64,000 bases of DNA from assembly GCA_900169235.1 (NCBI GenBank), contig FWCC01000137.1, positions 62,001 through 126,000 of the forward strand, written 5' to 3'. Position numbers and translations under genes: made by a program. A model generated the notes under the pieces. The model searched no databases and was not told where the DNA came from. It saw only the letters and a list, made by a program, of their open reading frames with translations. This DNA is from Zarea fungicola. Taxonomy: Eukaryota; Ascomycota; Sordariomycetes; Hypocreales; Cordycipitaceae. Shown piece by piece: positions 31,460-43,858 of the stretch. Every line of letters begins with the position of its first letter. Positions within the stretch are counted from its first letter, which is position 1.

Positions 31460-33410
31460 CTATATCAACGCGGCACTTCGCAGCCTTGCGATTATGGGGT
31501 CTTCTGGCTCTTCTATTGGTTCTGAGCCAATGTAGTTCTTCCAGAACTTTAGCCCTTCCAGTCCCTCTTCTCGACATACTGCCCCATGCTCCTCCGCCAT
31601 GAGAAGCTCCTCCTCTGCCACACCAAGGCTCCAGCCGAACCGCTCGGCGGCTTCCTGCGCGGTGACGCCACGCCCAAACGCTTGCCAGTCCCACGCCAGG
31701 TCGCGCTCCGGCGGGAACTCGTGCAGGTCCTGAAGCCACGCGAGCAGCGCCTTGATGGTCGTCTCGTCGGTGCGGTCGCGGCCCTGGACGACCATGACGC
31801 CGCTCCGAAACGTGCGCAGGCGCACCGGCAGCCGGAGGCTCTCCCACAGACGGGCCGCCTTCTCAAAGTCGAGCGGGCTGACGAGCTCGACGCCGCCGCG
31901 CGCCCTGTTGAACATGGCCCACAGGTCCACGAGGGTGAGGATGCCGCCGGCCTTTTTGAGCACGCTCCGCGTGTCGTCGGTGAGGAACTCGGCGAGGTTG
32001 CGCGCCAGCTCGGAGAGGTACAGCGACTCGGAGCCGCCGCCGCCGCCGCCGCCGACAATGTCCCGCGTGGTGACGAGGCCGAGCTGGCTGGCCGACTCGG
32101 CGAGGATGGCGTTCTCCTCGGCGGAGAAGCTGCCGTTGCCGGAGCCCTTCTGGAGCGAAAACTTTTCGGCGAGCGCAATGACCTCCTTGGCGGAGGCCAT
32201 GAGCGCCTCGAGGTCCTCAAAGGCGCTGCCGATGAGCAGCTCGTTGTTCTTGTGCCTGTTGAGGCCGCGCAGCTCCAGGCCCGCGATGCCCGCCGTCTTG
32301 GACCGTCGCTCCGTGGTCTCTGCCTCGGCGTCGCCGCCGGATACGCTGCCGTCGCGAGCACGGCCCTTTGGCGGTGGCGGCGCATTTTGAAGGAGCCATT
32401 TCCGCTGCGTCATGGAGCCCTTGAGTCGCTCGTAGAATATTTTTTCGCCTCCACCGCGGAAGGATATCTTGACGCCCTCAATTGCCTCTAGATTTATTGG
32501 GCCACTTCCAGACGTTTTATCTAGCATTGGACCAGGAGAATCCGTGCGATCATAATCTAGCGCAGGATTTGACAGCGTGGGGGTAGATGGCTTGGAGTTT
32601 AGAGATGCACCGCACATCTCACAGGACATTAGAGATGGGTGGTTTGAAAATGTACACCTCAGACACTGCAGTGGCTCCTTGGATTTCTGTGCGCTGCCCT
32701 GGCCAAAGCTGGCTGTCGCCGAGTTGCTCATGTCAGACGCTGGCTCTGTTGCGGGTGGTTGTACTGGAGGAGCTGCTGGAGAACGCTTTGCCGCGTTTGC
32801 AATAGCAGCCTTCAAAACATGCTGCAGGGTTGGCTTGATACCGCATGCTAGACAGGGCGGCAGCGGTGTGTGGATGTTTGCTGTCGTTGCATCAAAGTTG
32901 GCCGGCACCGGGTTGGAGAAGCTGCATATCTTGCAAACCCAGGTCGCCGCCGTGATGTTTTGGGATTCGCTGGGAGGGCGGTAGCCACTGTCAGCTTGTG
33001 GCGTGGGCGTCGCATGTCTAGGGCTCGGTCCTGCTGTTGAATTGCGATGACTCTGAAACCCTGTTCTGCGCATCGGTTTGGGGATGAGTGTGATCTTGGC
33101 GGAAGACTTCAGGAACCCCGCATAGAACTCATATCTGTCCACGTCCTTGAGCTCCAAGGCTGCAGAGTTGAGGCGTGGCTCACTCTTGTCCACATAACAT
33201 ATCCGATGTGTAGTCAAGTACACCTGGCCATTTTGCTGATTTGGCAATTTAAACTTGCTTTAGACTATCAGCAACTTGTATGGGGCACGGAGAAGGAAGT
33301 GGTGCTTACCCCTCATAAAGCCCAACATTATCTTGCACAAACAGCAGCACCTCATCTGGGAGATACGAGGGCCTTAATGCTGTAGTCAAGTCAATGTGTT
33401 TCAAAAACAT
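31460..33410 (-). CDS. VPS36: ESCRT-II subunit Vps36
   Basis: Vps36 is the ESCRT-II subunit that binds ubiquitin and lipid through its GLUE domain during multivesicular-body sorting. Exon 1 is 33310-33410 (MFLKHIDLTTALRPSYLPDE) and exon 2 is 31460-33257; the intron is 52 bp (GTAAGC donor, TAAAG acceptor). Total length is 632 residues. The split GLUE domain (VYLTTHRICYVD, RYEFYAGFLKSSAKITL) carries two inserted NZF zinc fingers (WVCKICSFSNP with CLACG, and LQCLRCTFSNH with CEMCG), as in yeast. Winged-helix repeats follow (LVDLWAMFNRARGG, GVTAQEAAERFGWSL). A Gly-rich run sits near residue 430. Without exon 1 the first GLUE strands would be missing. Confidence 0.93.
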
Positions 33411-33911
33411 CCGTCATATCATCTCTCGCTGACTTATGTTTCTGGTTGTGAGTTGCGATAAGCAGAAACTTTGTTGCCACCAAGCTTCAGCGTAGGTGAT
33501 ATGACGGTGACGGACCGATCCAAGAGAAAAAAAAAAAAAAACTTCAACAGTGAAATATGACCTCAAAATATCACAACGAGGCGTTATTGACAAATAAAAA
33601 TTATCTTGGTGTTCTGTCGAAATTGTTAACGTCCTCACCAGTAACAGCCACTCGGGCGTAATAGATAATGCCCTGTTTCTGTTACCCGCAATTCTGCCGG
33701 GGCAGTCACGGGACACAAACTTTAGGTGGCTCACCGCACGCATTCCAAACAGAGCGTCAAAGCCAAAATCCGTCTCTTTTTCTCATTTGATAACGCACTT
33801 GTCCCAGCCCATCGCGACGTTGATTTCATCTCTAAAAGAATCCACGTCGATATCTACAAGTGACCCCCCGTCCCAGTAACTAACCTTTTCTACCCAGCTG
33901 TCGTGCCCGTC
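33411..33911. other. Divergent promoter region, VPS36 / THP3
   Basis: This 500-bp gap lies between two head-to-head genes. It has a poly-A run near 33530 and no gene. Confidence 0.5.
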
Positions 33912-35536
33912 ATGGTGCCAAGTTGGTCCGCCACGCAATCTGCGCCTGGCGCCCAGCCTGTAGCAGCTTCGTACGCCTACCCAGCCAGTATGCATAACTC
34001 TTCATCATATTCGGTGCACTTCAAGTCACTAACCAGTTGTTTCATAGACCCTGCATACATTCCGGTCCCGGTTCGACAAGGATTCGGCCAGTATATTCCC
34101 CCCCCTCCTTCTGGTTACCAAACCACGCAGACCACCGGCGCGGCAATGCCAGCACCCGCAGCATCTGCTCCCGAGGCAGAGTCAAAGGCGAAAACCGAAT
34201 GGCCGGACTCAGTTAGAAGATATGTCCAGCGATCTTTCCTTCCCCAGAATGACGATGCCTCAGTTACACGGCCTGAGATGGAGGCAAAGCTCAAGGAGAC
34301 CATCTCAACTGCCAAGGATAACGGCACACTCTACACTCTTGACTGGGATAAGGTGCCGTTGCCACAAGTACTCATTAAAGCCGACCGCGCCGCACAATTA
34401 GGGAACCCCCTTTATAGCGTCGAGAACACGAGAAAGCGCAAGTCGTCGGATTTGGCAAGCGATGCCGTATCAAAAGCCCCGTGGAACACTACTAACGGAC
34501 GTAATTCACTGGAGGCTCGCACTACGTATTCGTATGATAAGCGAGGAGACTTGGACGATGGCCTAAAGTCCAGTAAGTTCCAGAAGGACGCCAACAAGCG
34601 CAAACGACGCTTCGAGACCGAGTACAAGGCTGCCAATATCGCTCCCTCTGAAAGTCTTGTATCATCTGGACCAATCGTGGGCACAAGTGAAATACTTGAA
34701 AAGAGATATTTACGTCTCACTGCCCCGCCCGTGCCCTCCAACGTTCGACCGGAGCCTATACTCCGCCAGGCATTAGACTTGCTGAAGAAGAAGTGGAGAA
34801 AAGAAGGCAACTATTCCTATGTGTGCGACCAGTTTAAGTCTATGAGACAAGATTTGACTGTGCAACGCATAAGGAACGATTTTACAGTTTCTGTTTACGA
34901 AATTCACGCCAGAATTGCGCTTGAGAAGGGGGATATTGGTGAGTATAATCAATGTCAGACCCAGCTCCGCTCCCTGTATGAGATGGGTCTGAAGGGAAAC
35001 CACATTGAATTCAAAGCATACCGTATTTTATATTTCATTCATACAGCCAACCGGACCGGATTAAACGATACCTTGGCAGATCTAACCGCAGCAGAAAAGG
35101 AGGAACAGCCGATCAAGCATGCCTTGAATGTGCGATCAGCGCTGGCGTTGGGGAATTATCACAGATTCTTCCAGCTGTACCTTGACACACCCAATATGGG
35201 GGCATATCTTATGGATATGTTTGTGGTCAGGGAACGCCTGGCAGCACTGTGTAACATTTGCAAAGCGTACGTTTCTTCATCACCCTTGTATGCCTGTACC
35301 ATTTTTGCTAACTTGTGTTTAGATATAAACCCGATGTTAAGCTTCGATTCATCACTGAGGAGCTTGGCTTTGAATCGGATGCGGACGCAGCCCAATTCAT
35401 CATTGACCAGCAAGGCCAAGACTTGCTCGAAGACCGGTCAGACAATATTGTGTTTCTAACGGGCAAAGCGGGCAACCTTTTTGAGGGCTCCCGTGCATCT
35501 GCCTTTAGAAGTGTCGATATTAAAGGTCAGATCTGA
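33912..35536 (+). CDS. THP3: SAC3/GANP-domain protein, THP3 / LENG8-like
   Basis: Thp3 works with Csn12 in transcription elongation and mRNA processing in the nucleus. Exons are 33912-33987, 34048-35266 and 35323-35536, giving 502 residues. The first intron (60 bp, GTATGC donor, CTAAC branch, CATAG acceptor) has no stop in frame, so an unspliced reading would insert 20 residues of poor quality (HNSSSYSVHFKS). The second has a GTACGT donor and a TTTAG acceptor. The N-terminus is Pro/Gln-rich. The SAC3/GANP core includes RYLRLTAPPVPSNVRPEPIL, FKSMRQDLTVQRIRNDF, VYEIHARIALE and CQTQLRSLYEMG. The last exon is the winged-helix end (LRFITEELGFESDADAAQFI). Length is close to yeast Thp3. Confidence 0.88.
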
Positions 35537-38391
35537 ACGTGACCACCTAAGTTTCTCTTTTTTTGCGATTACCATTCATTTGCCCCCGCATTCCCAAGTC
35601 TCTTGCAACGACTGTTCACTGGATATGATTTTGTGGGAAGGCAGCCTCTGAGAGGCGCTCTATTTGACCGACACTTCATCTTACACATACTCCGCTCATG
35701 TAGAGGCATCAACCTTGATTGCTACAGTGGAGCCGAACCTTTTATTTTATCTCACCATTCCCAGCGAACAACGATGGCTTTATTCTTCTAACCGGCAGGC
35801 ACGACTTACTATACTGCCTACCGTACATTGGGGGGAGCCGGGGATGTGACGAGTTTCTACAGACATGTCACGACTGCTTTGGCTCTGTTGAAGGAGTTTT
35901 GGAGTTTTTCTAGACGGCTAGATGGGAATTGCTGTCCCTTTTGCCTATTCTCATTTTTTTTTTGCCCAGGCCGTGAATGAGACATGGTTGCACTGTTTGC
36001 AACTTTTGGATATATATCATACATAGCCAGCTAAGATTTGCACTTGATTGTCCATGAATAAAATTATTAATTCAGATAGCTTGGGGTGCATTATCCGTGA
36101 CTGTGATTGTGAGCATGTGTGTCAAGGGGTCTTTGGCGACGGGCTTTACTGGGCCCTGAAAGAGGAAGCATGCTGGGTTATGCATGGAGAAGGGGACAGC
36201 CGCCGCATGTTTCAGCTTCAACATTCAGAGCCAATGAAGGGATGCGGTGGACAAGGCCCCTCCTTTTGTTCCTGGTCCAAGTATGGGGAATATCAGCAGT
36301 AGCTATTGCGAGTAATATATAGAGTGAAAAAGGTGATGGATGTAGTTTGAGAGCAGCTCAACAGTGGATTACAATGGAGCGGTGCGAGTGAGTAGTAACC
36401 ACGGGCGTGTGCTTTTCCACTCGTTCATTCAATCGGCTCTCGATGCGCTGTTTGGGCGTTTGCCCTTTTTTCTTTGTGCAATGGCTTGAATGGCAGCACA
36501 AATCACGCAAGCGTACCAGTAAAATCATGGGACAGGTGGTTTGGCAGGTTTTTGTTCACAGAGAGGCGTTTGTATTTCACATGCTTGGTGGCCAGTCAAC
36601 GGTGCCACGCACACAGCACGCCACGCAAAACCAGATGTCCTGCATGTTTGGGTCCTGTTTTTGTGCACATTCTGCAGGTACAGGCGATGCATGATTGGAG
36701 TAAGAGGCCGAGACAAAAAAAGAAAAGGGCAAAAAAAAAATATTGGTTTAGGGAGTGAAGTAGTGTAGCGTCATTTGTCACGGCTGATGGGATCGAGAGA
36801 CAGGTACATGTGTACATACTTGTACTTTCTTTATACAAACAATGGAACACCGGTAGCAAATCAAAGTGCTGGAAATACAGACAATGGAAAGAGAAGTGCC
36901 GTAGCCGTGCCGATTGAATTTCGTTTTGGACTTTGTGCCGGAGTCCCGCATTCCATGGCATTGGTGGGCTGGCTTGGAGCCGGTTTCAATGGCCACGCGA
37001 CCCCACCCTTTCCGTGCCTGTCAATCGATTTGTTTTGGTCATGCAAAAACAAAACGTCATTAGTAGGGGCAGTGAATGTATAGGATAGATGGTGGTAGCG
37101 GCATATTGTTTTTTTTTGTCTCTTGTTGAGAGGGGGGAGTATAGAGTTGTAGAGAGGGCTTTTTTACAGAGGTATGTGCTGATTTCGGGTGGTACGCCAT
37201 GTTTGATAAGCGAGCTCAGTCTTGTGCTATACTTGTATAAAGGTACATACATACATGCAGTACCGGAAGATGGAGATTCCACGAGCTGGTTGGACCAAAT
37301 AAAGCGGCAAAGTAGTGACTGTCTGGTTACTTGATGATAGGTCTGTGCTGTCAATTTTTTTTCTTCTTTTTTCTTCTTTTTTCTTTCTTTTTTTGCCTGA
37401 TGGAGATGCGTACAAAAACGAGTCATTGTAGAGTATGTAGAATACGCAGAGTAAAGGTCATCTCAATTGTCAAGTAAAGCTAGGGCAGGTACCTGCGGGC
37501 AGAATCTATAGCGACCCCTCAGCCTCTCCACAGCCCCAATTCAAGGGGCGGCCACAACGGGATGCCAGCACTCCATTGGTCGCCAAGAGGCAGGCTGTTT
37601 GATGGGCGCCCAGGCAGGTGGTACCTTCTAGCAAGGTGCTTAAAAAGGTACATTGCGGATGGAGAGGTACGGAGCATGAGAGGCGGCCTTCAGCCTGTTC
37701 AGTGGCTGGCTCTAGTGGAGGCCACAGGCACACCTGCACCTTTAAATGCACTGTCTCAAGTCCCCGTCAGTGCCGTCACCTCCCAATCACCCCCTGTAGA
37801 TGGCTTCTTCCCGCCTCTGTACCCCTCCTTTTCGATGAGCCCCTGTTTGCTTTTGCAACCCCCAATTGTCTGCAAGACTACATACCTTACCTTTACCTTG
37901 CTCAGTATCCTCGACTCGTGCCTCACTGTCTTCTCGTTGCTTCATACTTCTATCGAGTTGTCCTCATTCACATAAATCCTCTCCTTGACCCCACCAGCTG
38001 GACTGTGAAGCGCCGCTGAAAAGGCTTCGGCGCTACGCTATTTGACCAGGCTAAATAGCACGGCGCTTGCCGCCAACCTTTGTTTTCTTCCCACCCAAGC
38101 AAGCAGCAAGCAAGCAGGCATTCTCGTTACCAAGATTTTACTAGTGCGACGCTTTTTTTTTTTTTTTCTTCCACCTCTTGTACCAACACGCAGAAGGGGG
38201 TGCCCCAAAAATTCGCAAGGCACCTGCACATCGACAAGGGACGCAACGGTTCCTAACTGATTCTTTTCTACACAATCCCCTCGCCCGTTCGCCGAACCCG
38301 TCTTTTGCCTCTGCCCACGATATCTGATTCTTTTCTCTTGCATCGACTTTGTTGCCAGTCGAGTCGACGGCTTTAACCGCTGTCGCAAAAC
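35537..38391. other. Long intergenic and probable BEM1 leader
   Basis: About 2.9 kb separate THP3 from the BEM1 start. The first kilobase is the THP3 3' flank. The last 600 bp are pyrimidine-rich, with a poly-T tract near 38153-38167 and tracts of T/C near 37350-37395, which fits a long 5' UTR and promoter. No credible gene; several short frames were read and set aside. Confidence 0.5.
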
Positions 38392-40633
38392 ATGAAGGTG
38401 CGTTTGCTCTGCTGTTTCGTCAATGTCACCACCCCCGCGCGCGTGCGTGGAGTCGCCGTTCGAGCCGTTGCGATCGCAAACCTTCTGCTCGCCCGTTTGG
38501 CGCTGTGCGTCACAAACTTTCGCTACCGGCCGTTGGCTGCAAGGGAAACACAATTTTTTTTATTCTTTTATTTCCATGCACCGATAAGCTGCGTTGATGC
38601 TCGCCTTGTCCATGCGCGCGCGACATGACCCCCAAGCTTGGAATCCCCGTGCCCCCGAAGCTCCGTGCCAAAACCGCTCTACTGCTTGTTGCACTCGGGA
38701 AATAATTGGTCGCTAACCTTGCATTGCCCCTCGACCCATAGGCTCTCCGAAGATCAATCAAAGGCGACAAGGACAAGGGGCAGGCTGCCTCTGTCGCGCC
38801 CAAGTCGGCCGTCGCCATTGTTCCCCCGAAGAAGGTGTGTCCACGCCCCTTCCGACCGTCAGCGCAGGTCTCTCGATCCATGCCTGCTTGCTGCCTCTGC
38901 ATAAACAATGGACAGACCAGTATTTTTTATAGTTTTCTAACCCGATCCCTTTTCCTTTGAATTAGGTTATTAGAGCGCTGTATGACTATACTGCCCGTAC
39001 CTCGCAAGAGCTCAGCTTTTCCCGCGGCGATTTTTTCCACGTTATTGGCCGCGAGGATGACCAGGACTGGTACGAGGCCTGTAACCCTGCCCTCCCAGAT
39101 GCCCGTGGTCTGGTCCCCGTCGCATTTTTCCAGGCACTCGGCCGAACCGAGCGAGACAGCGGACAGTCCGACGGCCGCCCGCCGACAGCAAACAACAAAG
39201 GCCAGGATCACGACTCGGGCTACAGCGACGCCTCCCCAACATCGACTGCCGGCAACCAGCGCCTCTCGAAATCAGGAGGCAAGAGCGGAGCCATGGTGTA
39301 TGGCATCGTCATGTACGATTTCGTTGCTGAGCGGGCAGACGAGCTGAATGCCAAGGCTGGCGAGGCCATCATCGTTATTGCGCAATCGAACCCGGAATGG
39401 TTTGTTGCCAAGCCCATCGGCAGACTGGGTGGCCCCGGTCTTATTCCCGTTTCTTTCATTGAAATTCGAGACATGGCCACCGACAGAGCCATTGTCAATC
39501 CTTCCGACGCCATCAAGCAGGCAGGTGTCCCCCGGGTGGAGGAGTGGAAGAAGATGGCTGCAGAATACAAGAATAGCAGCATTACTCTCGGCAAGTTTGA
39601 GGGAGGTCAGCTGGAGCAGGGCATGGACCGTATGAGCCTGCAGCAGCAACAACAACAGCAGCAGCCGGATGGCCCAGGTGGCGGACATGCACATATGCAG
39701 GCGACCCAGCAAACGACCCAGCAGGTTACAACGGAAGAAACCTCTGACCTCTACGCCCCCATCCAGGCTCATATTCCCCGCTACTGCTTCGCCGAGGACA
39801 AGTATTGGTTTGTCATTGAGGCAATGTTGGAAGACGGGCGACACTGGGAGCTTTCACGATATTACGAAGACTTTTACGACTTTCAGATTGCTCTTCTTAC
39901 GGAGTTTCCAACCGAGGCCGGTAACACAGGCACTCAGAAACGATCGCTGCCGTACATGCCAGGACCAGTCAGTTATGTCACGGATGCAATTACGGAAGGC
40001 CGCCTACATAACTTGGATGCGTACGTTAAGAATTTGCTATCCCAGCCAACATATATCGCGCGCTGCACGCTTGTCAAGCAATTTTTTGCTCCTCGGGAGG
40101 GTGACTACGAGATGGAGGCTGCTGCCAATGGCCAGGAATTTAGACACTCACAAGACTCGCGCCAGTCATCGTCGACCTCGCTCAGGAATGGGAACTCGAA
40201 CCAAGGGTCCAGGCCGAACCTCGGCGGCCCTGGCCACGGTGGCCTACCATCTGCGCCTCGTCAAGCCAGCGGGTCAGGAGCCGGTAAGCTTTTTTTTTGT
40301 CTTGGCTGGAGCTCCTAACTGTATCGTGCAAGAACTAATCCTCCTATAGGTGGACCACAACAATTGATCAAGGTCAAAATGTACTATGGAGACGATCTCA
40401 TTGCCCTCCGAGTGCCGCGAGTTGACACACGCACCGATAAAGATGCGCAGTTCAAGAAGCTGCAGGGCGTCATTGCAGCCCGCCTAGATATCTCTGACCG
40501 AGACGAGCTCCAGCTCTTCTCCATCAACGAACAGACCAAGCAGCCGGCCAACATGGTTAGTGCCTACGACCTCGAATCTGTCTTGGGCAAATCCGACAAG
40601 CTTTTGCTACGCGCTGAAGTACAGCGCCATTAA
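38392..40633 (+). CDS. BEM1: Bem1-type polarity scaffold (two SH3, PX, PB1)
   Basis: Bem1 is the scaffold that brings Cdc24 and PAK kinases to Cdc42 at growth sites. Exons are 38392-38397 (ATG AAG only), 38742-38834, 38966-40283 and 40350-40633; joined length is 1701 nt, 566 residues. SH3-1 (VIRALYDYTARTSQELSF) opens exon 3, SH3-2 (GIVMYDFVAERADELNA) follows, then a Gln-rich linker. The PX domain (PRYCFAEDKYWFVIEAML, WELSRYYEDFYDFQIALL) and the C-terminal PB1 domain (IKVKMYYGDDLIALRVPR) complete the usual order. The first coding exon is only 6 nt, followed by a 344-bp intron. That exon arrangement rests on the GTGCGT donor, the CATAG acceptor and family alignment of ALRRSIKGDKDKG. Length is close to yeast Bem1. 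Confidence 0.93.
39642..39663. repeat. Glutamine-coding repeat in BEM1
   Basis: CAG/CAA triplets encode eight Gln in a row between SH3-2 and PX. It is in frame. Confidence 0.85.
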
Positions 40634-41776
40634 GTGGCAAAACTCATTTACAACCTCACACACTCGTTGGAACTGAGTTTCCCTTTTTTTCTTCTTGGGT
40701 ACAAAATTCTTTCTCTTATGCCTGGGCTGAAGACGCGCAATCTACCAGTGGTAGAGCAGTTTGGCGTATCTCGACCCGGGGTTACTTGACTTGTGTGTGT
40801 TCTTGGAAGTCTCTGGTGGTTGCTTTAAAATGCAGCCATGCACGGATAAAGGAGATTTTTCTGCAGGACACACATCATTTTTCTTCTGTTTTATATTTTA
40901 TTCTTCCCTTTTTTTCCCCAACAATCGATGGAGAGCAATCCCTGTCGAAGTTTCTCTTTTATCTGTTGCATGAATGTGGACACGTTCACTCTGCAACGTA
41001 GGGCTTTTCCTTTCTTTTATTCTTGCTTTTTGGCGTTTGAGGCTGGGGTTTGATTTTGTCAGTTTGCACATGTCATTTTTTTCTCTTCGCATTGCTGGCC
41101 CCGCCCTCCTTTTTTTTGTTTGGTTTGCTTTTCCGTAGTTTTATACCTGAGATGGAATTGGAACGATGATGGACGGATGGAGATGGCTTTTTATGAACAT
41201 GGGAGTGGGAGGGATAGGGAGTATGCATGTGAATGATGTAGTGGACATTGTGATTTGATGGAAATGAAACTAGAAATCACATGAACGTTAACATGGATGG
41301 GGAGTGTGGGAGAAGGGACGAAAGAGAAGAAGACAAGAGTCGAGCAGATGATTGGGCAAAGGGGGACTTTTGTAGCTGTGAGGAATTTGTAATTGTATCT
41401 ACTTGGCAACTGGTTGAAGTAATGCATGCAAATCACTTGTTAAACGGGTGCATAATGAATTGAGGTTGTTTTCATGAATGAGGCTCAAGGTAGATCTATT
41501 TGAATGCTACCGTGATGTCTAGTCCATCTCGAATCGAGATATCAGTGCAAATAAGTAGTGTTACATAAAGTCGATGCCAAAAAAAAGATGCAAATTCTAA
41601 AAATTCTCCCATGTATCCATTTCCAGTATCGTATGTAGACCCGTCTCTTGGGGTCTAGAATGCAAAGTGTATGTATTATGTTTCTGAAGCAAGTGAGAAA
41701 TGTCATGGATGGCCGTTAAGAGGAAAGGAAAACAAATGCTTGGGAAAAAGCACAAACAATGAAAGGATGTGTATTT
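40634..41776. other. Intergenic, T-rich 3' flanks
   Basis: About 1.1 kb lie between the convergent stops of BEM1 and the membrane-protein gene. T-rich tracts occur at 40900-41120. No gene was seen. Confidence 0.5.
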
Positions 41777-42798
41777 TTACTCCAGTCTGCTCATGAAACC
41801 CTGGCGAACCTTGTAATTGACGACACCCCCGACGCCAAACGCAGGCACGATGCGTCCGATGCGCGCGCAGCACGACGGCAGCCAGTCCCTCCGCACCGTG
41901 CGCAGGCGATCGCGCCACGGCACGGGGGCAGCGTGCGAGGACGGCCGGTTGTACCAGTCGAGGCCAAAGAGGTGGAGGGGCGTGGAGACGAACTGGACGG
42001 CCGCGGGGGCGAGGAACTGCGCCGCCGTGAGGCCCGACACGCGCAGCATGCTGCTCTGCGACGACGACGTGTACGCGTCCAGGTACGGGGCCAGCCGCGG
42101 GGGAATGTTGAACGAGGCGAATATCGTCAGGCAGTCGCGGAGGGCAAAGACGGCAAAGCACGGTAGGGGCACGGGTCGTGGGGCAGCGGCTCCGGGGGCG
42201 CGGAAGAGCTTGACAAAGGCCTGGTCCTTGTACACGCACAGCGACACGTTGGCGAGGGAGGAGGCGGCAAACTTGGCGGGGCCGGAGGTGGTGGTGCGCG
42301 CGGGCGAGGCGGACAAGGTGGACGTGGCGGTGTCGAGGGCGTTGGCGGTCATGTAGGTGCCGCCGTAGAGGAGGAAGACGAGGCCGACGGGGCGGGAGGC
42401 GAGGGTGCGGAGGGGGTGTCGGAGGAGGGAGGTGAAGGAGGTGCGGAGGGAGGCGAGGATGGATGGGCTGGAGCCGGATGCGTTTTCCATGATGGACCTG
42501 GGAAGCAGAGAGGGTGGGTTAGCGGGAGAGACTTGAAGAGGATGAGGACGGAGTAGGGGGGGGTTTACTTGTCAATAAAGGCTATTAGAGGTGATATCAG
42601 GCCGGCGGCGCATGATGCGCTGATGGCGTCGGCGCCGAGACGCATGCCTAGGTTTTTTGTGTTCCATTGCCGTTGTTTTGAGGATGTCTGCGTTGATTGT
42701 GACGATGATGATGATGCCGATGTGGTGTTGGAGATGGACGAGGTGGGAGAAAGGAGAGGCGGATGATGCCCCGACGCAGCAGCCGCGGTGGGAACCAT
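41777..42798 (-). CDS. Putative mitochondrial membrane protein, uncharacterised, 316 residues
   Basis: Two exons, 42569-42798 (ATG 42798) and 41777-42497, join across a 71-bp intron (GTAAAC donor, CCCAG acceptor). Exon 1 is Ser/Thr-rich, then NLGMRLGADAISASCAAGLISPLIAFIDK, a likely membrane helix. Exon 2 has RPVGLVFLLYGGTYMTANALDT, SSLANVSLCVYKDQ, VPLPCFAVFALRDCLTIFASF and GLTAAQFLAPAAVQFV, which form several hydrophobic segments with conserved-looking turns. I associate this pattern with a fungus-wide orphan family likely in the mitochondrial inner membrane, but I cannot name it. The coding region is unusually GC-rich, with a long antisense open frame that is a shadow. Without exon 1 the protein would start inside the fold. 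Confidence 0.75.
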
Positions 42799-43858
42799 GG
42801 CTCAAGATATGTGTCGAGGGATGATGATGGTAGTACAGAAAACAAACTAATGCGAATATTCTGTTCTGTGTTTGCTCAGTGTCGATTTAGAAATGAACAA
42901 GGTTTCGATGTGAGAACTGATGATGAGTGAATGGGATGTTCGGAAAGCATGCCGAGAGCCTGATGTCGTCTGTAGTGGGTGAGCTTGCTGCGGTTTTTGT
43001 CGGCTCAGATGTAGTGAGGGATTGCAGTCGAGTAGTGACACTTGGATGAAATAAAACTGGCAGAGGAAAAAAGTAAGCCGTTTTCAACCGGAAGAGAGTG
43101 AACAAAAGCCGGGGTAGCAATTAATGGGACGCGGAGAAGGGCGCGTTTGATGGCATCTCACTTGGTGCAAGCGAAGTGGTTCGAGGTTGGTAATTATTTT
43201 GTACCGAAGTCGGAGCCTTTTATTAGTTGTTGCTTGTCCCTTTCGGAGCTAGATTACTGGGCGAGGCTGGAGCTCTCAGCTGCCGGCAGCGCATATTTAG
43301 CACTGGCGCTAGGGAGTTAGGGGCAGTGTTTATAAGGAGCTTCGGTTACAGTGGTCACTGTTCGGGAGTAGTCGGGAATTACGGGGGCACTCGTGGTGAA
43401 TTCCTGCGTTGATTTGTTGCTTTGCAAGTTTTTTTTTTAAAGTTTTTTTTTCATCAAATTATAGTCATAAAGCTGCAAATAATTGGCTCAGATGCATTAA
43501 TACTCTTATTCATGCCAACCCGTTTTTGATGTAATAACCAACACCATCAAACGCATCGGAATAGAATCAGCCAATACTCCACTCCACCACCAGTTGACCC
43601 ACAATGACTCGATATGATACAATTTTCAATCACATTGAAAGTATCTTGATACTATTCTGTGTAAATCGATAGCTTAATGCATGCATGCATTATGATTGGC
43701 TGCAAATCCCATCACATTTGACCAACAATGCTCACGGCATTATTTGCTGGTCATCAGTCCAATGCCGATTACCCTAGATAACCGCTATAAATCGAGATTT
43801 GTTGTACGACTAGTATTATTATCTATTAAACGCACCTTCATCCCTACCAAAATCTTGC
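42799..43858. other. Intergenic
   Basis: About 1.06 kb. It holds the promoter of the membrane-protein gene and the 3' flank of the next gene, with poly-T tracts near 43430-43450 and an ATGCATGCATGCAT palindrome near 43678. No gene was seen. Confidence 0.5.

Noticed and set aside
31586..32491. Long plus-strand open frame over VPS36
   Set aside because: The sequence is the GC-rich antisense of VPS36; it has no domain and no start context.
41817..42356. Plus-strand frame opposite the membrane-protein gene
   Set aside because: It is a shadow caused by high GC; the minus-strand gene has family-like membrane segments.
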